Assembly: GCA_965218865.1 (NCBI GenBank)
Contig: CBDCME010000073.1
Location: 186,001-250,000 of the forward strand
Origin: CBDCME01 sp965218865
GTDB lineage: Bacteria > Pseudomonadota > Alphaproteobacteria > JAAXGF01
Direction: 5' to 3'
Length of the DNA stretch: 64,000 bases
Part shown: positions 1-9,129 of the stretch, piece after piece
Layout of the letters: each line of letters begins with the position of its first letter
How positions within the stretch are numbered: position 1 is the first letter of the stretch
Translations under genes and position numbers: made by a program
The notes under the pieces: model-generated
The model's database searches: none
Seen by the model: only the letters and a program-made list of their open reading frames with translations
What the model was told of the DNA's origin: nothing

Positions 1-1109
1 TGGGTCTACGACCCATACTTCCAGTGCTTCTGCGGCGAAGAGTACTTTCAGCATGAGCTGCCCATGGAGCGCTCGTCGATGACCCGGTGGCGGGACCGGA
101 TCGGGCCGGAAGGTTTGGAGAAGGTATTCCAGGAGAGCCTGGCCGTGGCCCACCGGGTGGGGGCGCTGCGGGAGAAGGACCTCGAGCGGGTGGCGGTGGA
201 CACCACCGTACAAGAGAAGGCGATTGCCTTTCCGACCGCCGCCAAACTGATGCAACGAGCCCGCGAGCGGCTGGTGCGACTGGCACGGGAGCACGGCATT
301 GCCCTGCGTCAGTCCTATACCCGCCTGGGCAAGAGGGCGTTGATCATGCAAGGCCGCTACCGCCATGCCAAACAGCACAAGCGGGCCAACAAGGCCCTGC
401 GCAAGCTCAAGACCTATCTCGGGCGCACCGTCCGCGACATCCGCCGCAAGACGGCCCAGGAGGAGAGCCTACGGGATACCTTCCGCCGCCCCTTGTGGCT
501 GGCCGAGCGGGTGTCGACCCAGAAGCGGCGCGACCCCTTGCCCAAGGTCTATTCGCTCCACGCGCCCGAGGTCGAATGCATCGGCAAAGGGAAGGCGCAC
601 AAGCCGTACGAGTTCGGCTGCAAGGTCTCCGTGGCGGCGACCAATTCCCGCCCCCCGGCGGCCAGTTCGTCGCCCACGTCAAGGCCTTCCACGGCAATCC
701 CTATGATGGCCACACCTTGAGGCAGGTGATCGAAGAGATGGAACGCTGGACGGGGATATCGGCCGAGCGCATCTATGTCGACAAGGGATACCAGGGCCAC
801 GATTACCCCAACAAACACCGCGTCTTTAGATCAGGCCAGAAACGCGGCATCACGCCGACGATCAAGAAGGAGCTCAGGCGGCGCTCCGCCGTCGAGGCCG
901 TGATCGGACATCTCAAGAGCGATGGCAGGCTGGGGCGCAACTTCCTCAAAGGCCGCGACGGCGACAAGATCAACGCCATCCTCGCCGGCGCCGGCTACAA
1001 CTACCGCCTTGTCCTCAAATGGCTGAGGCGTTTGTTTGTCCAAATCCTGGCCGCGCTCCTCAGCGACATCTCGCACCCCACCGCAAACCCAATCGCCGCT
1101 TCAGCTTGA
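1..1109 (+). pseudogene. IS5-family transposase, frameshifted and 5'-truncated by the window edge
   Basis: This is a DDE transposase that would catalyse cut-and-paste movement of the element. The frame open from base 1 (WVYDPYFQC...) runs to about 650. There a run of six C replaces the seven C found in the other copies. The frame shifts and stops at 720, while the C-terminal part (AVIGHLKSDGRLGRNFL) continues in another frame to 1109. The 1-nt deletion lies in a homopolymer, so it is either a real inactivating mutation or a sequencing error. Confidence 0.9.
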
Positions 1110-1133
1110 AATCAGGGTTCTTCATGGACGACT
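1..1133 (+). mobile_element. IS5-family element, copy 1 (left part outside window)
   Basis: Nearly identical to the complete copies at 1404-2971 and 22110-23677. It ends at the shared right terminal repeat (GTTCTTCATGGACGACT, one base different from the other copies). The 5' end lies beyond the window. It interrupts a Sel1-repeat gene whose tail follows immediately. Confidence 0.95.
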
Positions 1134-1316
1134 ATGTATAGTGCCGGCGACGGCGTGCCCCAGGACTACGTGAAGGCACACCTATGGTTTAATCTCGCTG
1201 CAGCACAAGGCAACGAGGACGCACGGGAACTTCGAGACTTATGGGCCAAAAAAATGACCCCCGAGCAAATTGCCGAGGCGCAACGTCTAGCGCGAGAATG
1301 GAAGCCGAAGAAGTAG
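1134..1316 (+). pseudogene. Sel1-repeat protein, C-terminal remnant
   Basis: The first in-frame residues MYSAGDGVPQDYVKAHLWFN match a Sel1-like repeat (SLR) unit. A typical SLR tail with a second helix and the KKMTPEQIAEAQRLA end motif follows. SLR proteins are usually exported or periplasmic scaffolds. The upstream part was separated by IS5 copy 1, whose right end abuts this fragment, and lies outside the window. The ATG at 1134 comes from the junction and is probably not the native start. Confidence 0.8.
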
Positions 1317-1403
1317 GCTACGGTGCGCTTGGCCGGCCTAATTTTCCTACGACGGCGATACGCCAGCTAAACTCAGATATCCGATATCGCCGATTCCCTT
1401 TTT

Positions 1404-2971
1404 AGTCGTCCGTGAAGAACCCTGATTTCAAGCTGAAGCGGCGATTGGGTTTGCGGTGGGGTGCGAGATGTCGCTGAGGAGCGCGGCCAGGATTTGGACA
1501 AACAAACGCCTCAGCCATTTGAGGACAAGGCGGTAGTTGTAGCCGGCGCCGGCGAGGATGGCGTTGATCTTGTCGCCGTCGCGGCCTTTGAGGAAGTTGC
1601 GCCCCAGCCTGCCATCGCTCTTGAGATGTCCGATCACGGCCTCGACGGCGGAGCGCCGCCTGAGCTCCTTCTTGATCGTCGGCGTGATGCCGCGTTTCTG
1701 GCCTGATCTAAAGACGCGGTGTTTGTTGGGGTAATCGTGGCCCTGGTATCCCTTGTCGACATAGATGCGCTCGGCCGATATCCCCGTCCAGCGTTCCATC
1801 TCTTCGATCACCTGCCTCAAGGTGTGGCCATCATAGGGATTGCCGTGGAAGGCCTTGACGTGGGCGACGAACTGGCCGCCGGGGGGGCGGGAATTGGTCG
1901 CCGCCACGGAGACCTTGCAGCCGAACTCGTACGGCTTGTGCGCCTTCCCTTTGCCGATGCATTCGACCTCGGGCGCGTGGAGCGAATAGACCTTGGGCAA
2001 GGGGTCGCGCCGCTTCTGGGTCGACACCCGCTCGGCCAGCCACAAGGGGCGGCGGAAGGTATCCCGTAGGCTCTCCTCCTGGGCCGTCTTGCGGCGGATG
2101 TCGCGGACGGTGCGCCCGAGATAGGTCTTGAGCTTGCGCAGGGCCTTGTTGGCCCGCTTGTGCTGTTTGGCATGGCGGTAGCGGCCTTGCATGATCAACG
2201 CCCTCTTGCCCAGGCGGGTATAGGACTGACGCAGGGCAATGCCGTGCTCCCGTGCCAGTCGCACCAGCCGCTCGCGGGCTCGTTGCATCAGTTTGGCGGC
2301 GGTCGGAAAGGCAATCGCCTTCTCTTGTACGGTGGTGTCCACCATCACCCGCTCGAGGTCCTTCTCCCGCAGCGCCCCCACCCGGTGGGCCACGGCCAGG
2401 CTCTCCTGGAATACCTTCTCCAAACCTTCCGGCCCGATCCGGTCCCGCCACCGGGTCATCGACGAGCGCTCCATGGGCAGCTCATGCTGAAAGTACTCTT
2501 CGCCGCAGAAGCACTGGAAGTATGGGTCGTAGACCCAGCGCTCGCAGACCTCCTCATCCGAGAGATCGAACATATGCTTGAGGATGTGCAGCCCAACCAT
2601 CAACCGCGTCGGGACCCCCGGCCGACCCTCCTCCGAATACAAGGCTTCATAGGTCTCGTCGAAGAAAGTCCACGCGATCCGGCCCCCCAACACCACCAAC
2701 TCGTGGCGCAGGTTGATGATGTTTTCGAACCGCGAGCGGAACAGGTCCTCTATTCCCGATGACACCTTGCGCGATGGCTTCATCACAGTTCTCCAATCCC
2801 AATCGACGGGAGCAGAGAATCACGTTCCGCAACGGAAGGGAATCCCCAAAATCAATTATTTCAAATCGCAAGCTTTTCAGGCCCAAAACCCGTTTTCTTG
2901 CAAATCCGATTACTTCGCCAAACCGAAAGAACTACCAACATCAGCCGCTTACGCGTTCTTCACGGGCGACT
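1404..2971 (-). mobile_element. IS5-family element, copy 2 (complete, 1568 bp)
   Basis: The terminal inverted repeats are AGTCGTCCGTGAAGAAC at the left and the matching GTTCTTCACGGGCGACT at the right. It is flanked by a 4-bp target duplication TTTT (1400-1403 and 2972-2975). This is the reference copy with an uninterrupted transposase. Confidence 0.93.
1428..2783 (-). CDS. IS5-family transposase (intact)
   Basis: This 451-residue DDE transposase opens with MKPSRKVSSGIEDLFRSRFE. The N-terminal region carries the IS5-type motif LPMERSSMTRWRDRIGPEGL near residue 105. The catalytic region has VMVDTTVQEKAIAFPTDAK-like Asp (here PTAAK), a second Asp in YVDKGYQGHDYPNK, and the Y-R-E-like signature AVIGHLKSDGRLGRNFL near the C-terminus. 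The start is the ATG after a GTG, preceded by a GGAGAA-type ribosome site. It fills most of the element between the terminal repeats. Confidence 0.95.
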   Translation of the reverse strand: MKPSRKVSSGIEDLFRSRFENIINLRHELVVLGGRIAWTFFDETYEALYSEEGRPGVPTRLMVGLHILKHMFDLSDEEVCERWVYDPYFQCFCGEEYFQHELPMERSSMTRWRDRIGPEGLEKVFQESLAVAHRVGALREKDLERVMVDTTVQEKAIAFPTAAKLMQRARERLVRLAREHGIALRQSYTRLGKRALIMQGRYRHAKQHKRANKALRKLKTYLGRTVRDIRRKTAQEESLRDTFRRPLWLAERVSTQKRRDPLPKVYSLHAPEVECIGKGKAHKPYEFGCKVSVAATNSRPPGGQFVAHVKAFHGNPYDGHTLRQVIEEMERWTGISAERIYVDKGYQGHDYPNKHRVFRSGQKRGITPTIKKELRRRSAVEAVIGHLKSDGRLGRNFLKGRDGDKINAILAGAGYNYRLVLKWLRRLFVQILAALLSDISHPTANPIAASA

Positions 2972-3175
2972 TTTTAGGGCCGTGCGCACGTTCCGGACCC
3001 ATCCCCCTATAGCCGGACACCATTTCACCGTCACGCATTACGACCCTAGCCCCGCCCCTGTCACGCATCCACCCAGTATCCACCGTGCCCCCAATCCCCT
3101 GAAATCCGGCGCTTTTCCCGCCTCTAACACGCGTCTCGCTTTCATTCGCGATGTGTCAGTGTTATAATATAACAA

Positions 3176-3391
3176 ATGCCTTCCATGACCCCCGGTGCCA
3201 TTCGCGACCGCCGATACCGCGAACGCCTGCGCCAAAACAGGATCGTTATTCATCTTGAGGTGGACTGTGATTTTCAACATCAGCTTTGGAGAGTCGGAGC
3301 GTTAGTCGAAGACGACGCGTGGAACCGGCAAGCCATCGCCACCGCGATCCATCGCGCTATCGACGGCATCATTATCGACGACGACGATTGA
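3176..3391 (+). CDS. small conserved hypothetical protein (RRYR type)
   Basis: The 71-residue product begins MPSMTPGAIRDRRYRERLRQ, followed by IVIHLEVD and a very acidic end (IIIDDDD). The MTPGAIRxRRYRxR opening resembles small proteins of unknown function common in alphaproteobacteria. A TATAAT hexamer at 3163-3168 lies just upstream and would place a transcription start at about the ATG, suggesting a leaderless message. No ribosome site is visible. The second ATG at 3185 is an alternative start. Codon use is ordinary for the region. It is isolated between IS5 copy 2 and IS256 copy 1. Confidence 0.6.
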   Translation: MPSMTPGAIRDRRYRERLRQNRIVIHLEVDCDFQHQLWRVGALVEDDAWNRQAIATAIHRAIDGIIIDDDD

Positions 3392-3466
3392 AGGCCGGAT
3401 CCAGGGGCCTCGTGCTTTCGGATGCGTCGGGTTTCAGCTTCTCAACCTATCTTATGCTCCAAATAA

Positions 3467-4928
3467 GGCGATGTCCCATGCTCTGTTGAAAAAGGCGAGG
3501 CAGGCATGGTTGGGCTTCGAGGCTAGGCGGCCTCTTTGATGGTTTCAATGGCGCTTTTCGCTTTTGCCTTTTTCACGTGATCCTCGAGGGCAGCTCTGAG
3601 GATGGGGAGTTGCCGGTAGGCCTTGAGGCGACGGAGGTCTTTTGGGCTTCCAGGAGGCCGGCGGCGGTCCATCGCAAGGCCATCTCGGCGTTGCGCCAGC
3701 GCTTGACATTGTGCTGCACCATCCTGACCGTTCCCAAGGCATTCTCGATGGCGTTGGTGCAGGCCAAGGAGCGCCTGAGCTTGGGCGGCAGGCCCAAGCG
3801 GATCACGGTGAGGATCTCATCCAGGCCCTCCAGGATGGAAGCCGAAACGCCGGGGGCCTCGGTCTCCAGGCGGCGCGCCAGGTTCTTCATGAGGCGTTCG
3901 GCTTTCTCGGCATCGTCTTGGTCCCAGGCTTGCCTGAGCGCCTTCTTGACGCCGGCATGAAGGCTTTCGTCGAGGCGCTCGATGATGTTGCGGCCCTTGT
4001 GGACCTGGCAGCGCTGGAGGGCGGCCACCGGCCCGAAGGTCCGCTTGATCGCCTTGGAGAGCGCCTTGGCGCCGTCGACGATGAAGAGCCGGGGCACTTC
4101 CGGGTCGAGGCCGCGGGCGGTCAGGTTGTCGAGCAGCGCCTGCACCGTGGCGGCATTCTCCGTGGCACCTTCGGCCAGGCCTAGAACATGCTTCTCGCCC
4201 GCGCCGTCGATGCCAATAGCTGCCAGCAACACGTGATCGCCGACGTGCAGCCCGTCGATCTGGATGACCAGGAGATCGAGATCCGAAAGGTCGCTGGCCA
4301 GGAAGGCCTTCAGCTTCTTGCGCGTCATGGCCACGAAGCGCCGCGAGACCGCGGACTTCGAGGTCGCATCGCCCGCGCGTGCCGGCAAGTCGCCGCTGGC
4401 CTCGCCGGGCAGGCGCACGGCGCCCGCGTACTTGCGGGTCGAAACCGTAAGCAGCATGATGTTCATCGCCCAGGACTGCAAAAGCGCCGGGTCCGAGAGC
4501 AACTCCCAGCTCGGCAAGCTCATCTCCTTGCCCGCAAGATCGCGCACCCGCGGGCGCGTCAGCTTCACCTTGCCCCCGTGATAGGCAATCTCGCTCTGGG
4601 TTGTCCCCCAGCGATGGCCCTGCCGCTCGGCCGTGCGGGCGTGGCGCGCTCCGCAGAGCACCTCGCTATCCTCGTCCAGCATCTCGCCCAGGGTCTCCAC
4701 CCCGGCCAACAGGCAAAAGCGATCCACGCTCATGCGCAGATCATCAAAAGCCTCCGGCAAGGCCGGCGGCAACAGCGGAAGCGGGATCTCCAACAGTTTC
4801 GAACGGCGGCTGTTCCGTGTAGTCTTGGTCATGGCGTCGTTCTCCTTGATGGATTCAACACCCAGAGCCTAACGGTTCCAGGCGAATGACGCCTACCTCA
4901 CTTTTTCAACATCAGCCGGGACATTGCC
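3467..4928 (-). mobile_element. IS256-family element, copy 1 (1462 bp)
   Basis: The inverted termini are GGCGATGTCCC...TGTTGAAAAA at the left and the complementary TTTTTCAACA...GGGACATTGCC at the right. The length equals that of copy 2 at 25580-27041. The outer 8 bp differ (CCAAATAA versus GGCCTTCC), so no target duplication is present. One flank was therefore probably replaced by recombination or deletion. Its right end abuts a DUF3179 gene scrap. Confidence 0.92.
3573..4832 (-). CDS. IS256-family (mutator-type) transposase
   Basis: A 419-residue mutator-type DDE transposase. The catalytic signatures are VIQIDGLHVGDH (first Asp), LFIVDGAKALSKAI (second Asp) and TNAIENALG (Glu). The C..H pair in QRCQVHKGRNI is typical of the family. 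It is uninterrupted and begins MTKTTRNSRRSKLLEIPLPL. It differs from the second copy by only a few residues, which points to recent duplication. Confidence 0.95.
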   Translation of the reverse strand: MTKTTRNSRRSKLLEIPLPLLPPALPEAFDDLRMSVDRFCLLAGVETLGEMLDEDSEVLCGARHARTAERQGHRWGTTQSEIAYHGGKVKLTRPRVRDLAGKEMSLPSWELLSDPALLQSWAMNIMLLTVSTRKYAGAVRLPGEASGDLPARAGDATSKSAVSRRFVAMTRKKLKAFLASDLSDLDLLVIQIDGLHVGDHVLLAAIGIDGAGEKHVLGLAEGATENAATVQALLDNLTARGLDPEVPRLFIVDGAKALSKAIKRTFGPVAALQRCQVHKGRNIIERLDESLHAGVKKALRQAWDQDDAEKAERLMKNLARRLETEAPGVSASILEGLDEILTVIRLGLPPKLRRSLACTNAIENALGTVRMVQHNVKRWRNAEMALRWTAAGLLEAQKTSVASRPTGNSPSSELPSRIT

Positions 4929-5087
4929 GGCCTTCCCGTGAACTGGTTCCAGAGACTGTCCGTTTCCCGGTCGAACATGAGCTTGTTCGAACAATAGAGC
5001 AGGCCAGAGGAGCCGAACACAAACGGCCGCTCGTGAAACTCGACATGGGTTTCATACAGAATGCCCGAGCCGCACAAAATACAGTAA
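4929..5087 (-). pseudogene. DUF3179-domain protein fragment
   Basis: Reading the minus strand from 5087 gives ILCGSGILYETHVEFHERPF and then FGSSGLLY and NKLMFDRETDSLWNQFTGRP. This is the core of the DUF3179 family (function unknown, often exported). Both ends are gone: the 5' side is cut by IS630 copy A and the 3' side by IS256 copy 1. Only about 50 codons remain, with no start or stop. Confidence 0.75.
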
Positions 5088-5089
5088 TA

Positions 5090-6252
5090 CCAACCGCCCT
5101 TAACATTGACTTGTGCGATCCCACGCTCTGAGGCCGATGGACATGATCTTCCAAGGTTGGTCGGTCAGGTTGTTCCAGGCTTGGCAAGAGGCCTCGACGA
5201 TGGCTTCATAGGAGTCGAAGACACGATTGGAGAGCCAGTTCTGGCGGAGGTATTGCCAGACATTTTCGGCGGGATTGAGCTCCGGGGACTTGGGTGGCAA
5301 AGGCACGAGGGAGATGTTCTCCGGGATGCCGAGTTTGGCAGTGGTGTGCCATGCGGCTTGGTCGAGCAGCACGACGGCATGGGCGTTTGGGGCAACGGCC
5401 CGGCTGATTTCCTCGAGATGCAGGTCCATGGCTTCAGTATTGGCGCGCGGCATGACCAGCGCCGCGCCCTCACCGCGCTCGGGGCAGATGGCGCCGAAGA
5501 GATACGCCGAAGAGGTCCGTAGGTCCTTGACCTGGCGCGGGCGCGATCCCTTTGGGGCCCACTGGCGCACCAGGCTGTTCTTCTGGCCGACGCGCATTTC
5601 ATCTTGAAACCAAACCTCGATGGGCGTGTCCGGTGGCTGTGCCGCTACGATTTTCGCCAAGTGTTCGGGAAAACTTTTTTTAAATTCCTCCTGTGCCCGC
5701 GCATCCTGGCCGACGTGGCGCGGGCGCGCGGAAATATGCGAGAACCCGAGCGCGGCCAGCAGCTTGCCGACGCTCCGCTCGTGATAGTCCACGCCGAAGC
5801 GCGTTCGGATCAGTTGCTTGAGATCGATGCAGCGCCAGAGCACGACCCCATCCCGTTCGGGATCGGGACCGGCCTCGATAGCCCGCGAAAGCGCCGCCAT
5901 TTGCGACGGCGTCAACCGACGCAACGCCCCGTTCGGCTTGCGGTCGATCAGACCGGCCGGACCTCCCGCGTTGAACCGGTGAACCCAGTCCCGCAACGTC
6001 TGCCGATCCATGCCGCCAATACCCGCCGCGCACGCTCGATCCATCCCATCGTAGATGGCCGCCATCGACAAAAGCCGTCGCGCCTGGTTCCCATCATCGC
6101 TCCGTGCCGCAAGAACACGGACTCTTTCAGCATCAAAGTCGTTTCGCAAAGGAATCGTTGGCATTGAACACACTCCCTTGTTGCCAACAACCTTGAATCA
6201 CACAAAACCTGGCGTGTAAACCTTTGCGCGAGTCAAACTCTAGGGCGGTTGG
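5090..6252 (-). mobile_element. IS630-family element, copy A
   Basis: The terminal repeats CCAACCGCCC / GGGCGGTTGG are flanked by TA on both sides (5088-5089 and 6253-6254). TA duplication is the hallmark of IS630/Tc1-type insertion. Three more copies lie at 10606, 23685 and 47831. This is the only copy with a single fused transposase frame. Confidence 0.93.
5100..6164 (-). CDS. IS630-family transposase, fused single frame
   Basis: A 354-residue product starting MPTIPLRNDFDAERVRVLAA. The N-terminal helix-turn-helix region contains DRQTLRDWVHRFNAGGPAGL. The C-terminal DDE domain carries VWFQDEMRVGQKNSLVRQWA, AVVLLDQAAWHTTAKL and LPPKSPELNPAENVWQYLR. At the centre the codons read TTT AAA AAA AGT (seven A). 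The other three copies carry one extra base here and are split into two overlapping frames. This copy would produce full-length transposase without any slippage. Confidence 0.93.
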   Translation of the reverse strand: MPTIPLRNDFDAERVRVLAARSDDGNQARRLLSMAAIYDGMDRACAAGIGGMDRQTLRDWVHRFNAGGPAGLIDRKPNGALRRLTPSQMAALSRAIEAGPDPERDGVVLWRCIDLKQLIRTRFGVDYHERSVGKLLAALGFSHISARPRHVGQDARAQEEFKKSFPEHLAKIVAAQPPDTPIEVWFQDEMRVGQKNSLVRQWAPKGSRPRQVKDLRTSSAYLFGAICPERGEGAALVMPRANTEAMDLHLEEISRAVAPNAHAVVLLDQAAWHTTAKLGIPENISLVPLPPKSPELNPAENVWQYLRQNWLSNRVFDSYEAIVEASCQAWNNLTDQPWKIMSIGLRAWDRTSQC

Positions 6253-6254
6253 TA

Positions 6255-6593
6255 TTAGGGCCACAGAGCGGACTTGATCCGGAGGGCAGGTCTTAGGCAG
6301 GTCGTGACCCAAAGCCGTCATTCGTGATCGAAAATCCGGTGATCTAATATTTTGCAGCTTAATGGCTTTCGAATAGGTATCAATGGCGGTGTAAATTGGG
6401 GCCATGGGGCGGCGTTTACTGCACTGCAAAAATTGCATATCTGATCTGCAAGATCGGACACTGTTCAACGACCAGAATACGCCTAAATACTTTTGTAGAC
6501 GTCGGCGAATGACGGGTTGGGGTCTTTCCTGCATCGTGGGTGGAGAACTTCACATGTACGACGTTGAGGGCATACAAAGAAAGGACGAAGACA
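6255..6593. other. intergenic stretch without a gene
   Basis: This stretch is AT-richer than its surroundings and contains no supported ORF. It carries the upstream region of the PII gene. An AAAGGA ribosome site lies just before 6594. Confidence 0.5.
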
Positions 6594-6968
6594 ATGAAAC
6601 AGCTGAAAGTAATCATCCAGCCGGACAAATTGGGGGCGGTCAAGAGTGCCCTAGCGGGCATTGGCCTCAAGGGATTGAATGTCGGCAAAATAGAGGGTTT
6701 CGCACAAGACCGAGTGCGAAAACTAACGGTTCGATCCGCCGAGTACACCATCGACATTGTACCTATGGTAACGGTTGATACCGTTATCGAGGACGCTGTC
6801 GTCGAGGATGCCATCAAGGCGATCACCAAGGCGGCGCAAACAGGACGCTCCGGCGATGGAAGAATTTTCGTGTCCGACGTCACGCACTCGGTGAACATAC
6901 GGAACGGAGAAACCGACGTTGAGGCAATCACTCGGACGCCTTTCACTCAGAGCAATGTTGCTGCCTGA
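6594..6968 (+). CDS. PII-family signal protein, divergent T-loop
   Basis: The 124-residue product starts MKQLKVIIQPDKLGAVKSAL, after an AAAGGA ribosome site, and aligns along its length with GlnB/GlnK. PII trimers sense ATP/ADP and 2-oxoglutarate and regulate nitrogen targets. The C-terminal signature KAAQTGRSGDGRIFV is present. Tyr51 (the uridylylation site, in SAEY) is retained. However, the T-loop reads GFAQDRVRKLTVRSAEY, so the family's Gln39 is Asp and Tyr46 is Val. Arg101 of the RIR motif is Asn. Neither amtB nor glnA is adjacent. It is an orphan paralogue, possibly with altered effector binding. Confidence 0.85.
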   Translation: MKQLKVIIQPDKLGAVKSALAGIGLKGLNVGKIEGFAQDRVRKLTVRSAEYTIDIVPMVTVDTVIEDAVVEDAIKAITKAAQTGRSGDGRIFVSDVTHSVNIRNGETDVEAITRTPFTQSNVAA

Positions 6969-7386
6969 GTTTGGCTGTGACGGTAGGTAGCTTCACAACC
7001 CGGAAAATGGCGCGTGGTTTCCACAAATTGAAGGGAACCACGTGGGCGGAATTAATTCGTGCGTTCGCCTGATCCATTCCGGCCTTGAACTGGTGACGGT
7101 CGGGGCGTTTCCGACCTCTGTATCCCTGATAGCTGACGTGATTTTTCAGGTCACCTGACGGCAAGATCTGTCTAAGACCGGTAGTCCGGGACCACCACGA
7201 ATCGCGGCCGCTCTACCCTCAAGAGCCGACGATCCGGCCTTTTTCGACCGCTCTACCCCAACAAGCCGCCGTGATTACCGGGGTCGATTTTCGGCCGCAG
7301 GTGCCCTGAGCGGAAGTGGGACGAGCGACCACATTTCAGCTAAGCAGATGGGCTGTCGAGTCGTCGAGTCCCGCTTTGAGCCGGAA
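6969..7386. other. intergenic stretch without a supported gene
   Basis: No ORF here looks real. It holds an imperfect direct repeat of about 25 bp (CCGCTCTACCCTCAAGAGCCG near 7207 and CCGCTCTACCCCAACAAGCC near 7245) of unknown meaning. Confidence 0.4.
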
Positions 7387-8757
7387 CTATTCGAACCCCG
7401 ATCGCAATCGCCTCAGCAGCTGTTCGGAAACTTGCCCGTCTGCCCCGAGTCCGGTATCGGCCTGAAAGGCCCGCACTGCGGCCCGCGTTCTTGGACCGAT
7501 CATGCCATCGGCTGCGCCGGCGTCATAGCCGAGTGCCGTCAGAGCCTCTTGCACGGCCCAGACGAGCTCGAGGCTCGGACCCGCTGATTCAATCTCGGGG
7601 CCCGGATTCGCCGGTAAGGCAGCGCCAAGCACCTCACCGAGAAACATTGCGGTGTCGTCTGCTCGGACACGGTCGGCCAAGCGCGCTGCCCTATTGATCT
7701 CCTCGGCAGCCATTTCCCGTGCCATGCTGTCACGCTGTTCCGCAGCTTCGGGATCATCGGCCGCCGCGAGGTCGAAAAGGGCGTAGGCCAGGACATTGTT
7801 CTGGGTAACGCCCTCACCGTTCGCGAACATGACCGCGAGGTTGTACTGCGCCGCGGCGATGCCCTGCTCAGCCAACGGAAGCCATTCCCGATAGGCGGCG
7901 GCATAGTCGCCGCGGTTGTAGGCGTCGTATGGGGAATCGTCGAATCCCGTCTGTCCGAAACCAGTCTCCGAGCCGGCGGCAAAGTCGCCGCGCTCGTAGG
8001 CGTCGGTTGCAGAATCGTCAAATTTCGTCTGTCGGGAACCGGTTTCCGAGCCGGCGACCTGCAAATCGCTTACCAGCCAGCCATTACACTGGGCCGCGAC
8101 CCTGCGGTAACTCTTCTCGGTATCGATGGCACCGTTTTTCCGGGCCAGGGCGGACTTCATCTCGGACACAAGGGGTTTGAATTTGCGCCGGAGACGCAGG
8201 ATGTAGGCGTCGCGGGCTGCTGCCTTATGGTGCACGAATATGACCATTTTGCTCCGGAGCACGCGTTTCAGCGCGTCCTTGAACTTGGCCTTGTAGGCCT
8301 CAAGGACACCCTGGTTGATCTGCAATTGCTCTTGCTCGTGTGCCAGGATGGCGTCGAACTCGCACGAGCCTTCTCCATAATCGCTGCTGATGTAGACCGT
8401 CAGGTTCGTATATCCCACGGTTACCTTGGCGTCAGCCAAGGCGACACAGTATCCGGCTCCTTGAGTCTTGCGGACGAAGAACTCGGTCTCGAAGACCATG
8501 CCCAAGTCGACCACGGTGAGCCCGAGCGGTATGTGCCAGGAGCCGGCAACGTAGCCCTGACGATCGCTGACAACTTTTCGGATGCCCGCCGTATCAAGGT
8601 CATAAACGTACTGCGGCTCGCCGAACTGCAGCTGCAGGCTTGCCGTGGCCGCAGACTTGGGCGGCGAGCAGGGTGAGGCCAAAGCGGTCCCGGATACCGT
8701 CCAGGAAACAGTCGCGGCTAAGACAACGATCAACCCGCGATCTATTTTGCTCACCAT
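7387..8757 (-). CDS. exported protein with zincin-like helix, Sel1 repeat and peptidoglycan-binding domain
   Basis: The preferred start (8757) gives MVSKIDRGLIVVLAATVSWT followed by an Ala-rich signal cleavage region. An N-terminal domain contains AILAHEQEQLQIN. This resembles the HEQEH helix of small alphaproteobacterial zincin-like proteins, but the second His is Gln. Next come two tandem copies of a ~26-residue unit (GSETG..QT.FDDS..DAY.RGD) and a Sel1-repeat segment (AAAQYNLAVMFANGEGV). The C-terminal peptidoglycan-binding domain is of PG_binding_1 type (AVQEALTALGYDAGAADGMIG). It is probably periplasmic and cell-wall associated. Its reaction is unknown, and if the helix once bound zinc it is probably inactive now. 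Confidence 0.75.
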   Translation of the reverse strand: MVSKIDRGLIVVLAATVSWTVSGTALASPCSPPKSAATASLQLQFGEPQYVYDLDTAGIRKVVSDRQGYVAGSWHIPLGLTVVDLGMVFETEFFVRKTQGAGYCVALADAKVTVGYTNLTVYISSDYGEGSCEFDAILAHEQEQLQINQGVLEAYKAKFKDALKRVLRSKMVIFVHHKAAARDAYILRLRRKFKPLVSEMKSALARKNGAIDTEKSYRRVAAQCNGWLVSDLQVAGSETGSRQTKFDDSATDAYERGDFAAGSETGFGQTGFDDSPYDAYNRGDYAAAYREWLPLAEQGIAAAQYNLAVMFANGEGVTQNNVLAYALFDLAAADDPEAAEQRDSMAREMAAEEINRAARLADRVRADDTAMFLGEVLGAALPANPGPEIESAGPSLELVWAVQEALTALGYDAGAADGMIGPRTRAAVRAFQADTGLGADGQVSEQLLRRLRSGFE

Positions 8758-8918
8758 CGAGCTGCCATCAGGTCTCTTGCCCGGTTTTCGGGGGTTCGGT
8801 TGCCAAGGCCACGTCAACCAATTTGCTGGTAACCTTTGCATGAAAATCCCGCTTAACCGACGGGTCACCGCACCTGTGATGTGCGGACAGGTTGGAAGCC
8901 TTCGCGTATCGCCCTTTA

Positions 8919-9056
8919 GAGTCTATTCGAAAATGCGCGTCCGCGCATTTTTTGCGTCTGTCCCTCTCCCCGTCCCGGCCAGCCACGAGTGGTTGCTGAT
9001 AGGGGTGGCCGGGAGGAGGAGAGGGTCGGTGCCGCGAGTTTCCGAACAGACTGTTA
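8919..9056 (+). repeat. palindromic dispersed repeat, copy R1
   Basis: The ends are AGTCTATTCGAAAA and TTCCGAACAGACT, an inverted pair. Inside lie TGCGCGTCCGCGCATTTTTT and a long arm pair CTCTCCCC...GGCCAGCC / GGGTGGCCGGGAGGAGGAGAG around a short loop. Five more copies occur in the window (18896, 37794, 38735, 44050, 60150). It lies between the 3' end of the dsbA-like gene and the start of the Sel1 gene. R1 is the most diverged copy. Confidence 0.85.
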
Positions 9057-9129
9057 GAAAAATAATTTATTCAAACGTATCATTTCCTGATTTCAACTTC
9101 CCCAGATGGCTCCTGCCCATCGAATGGTA

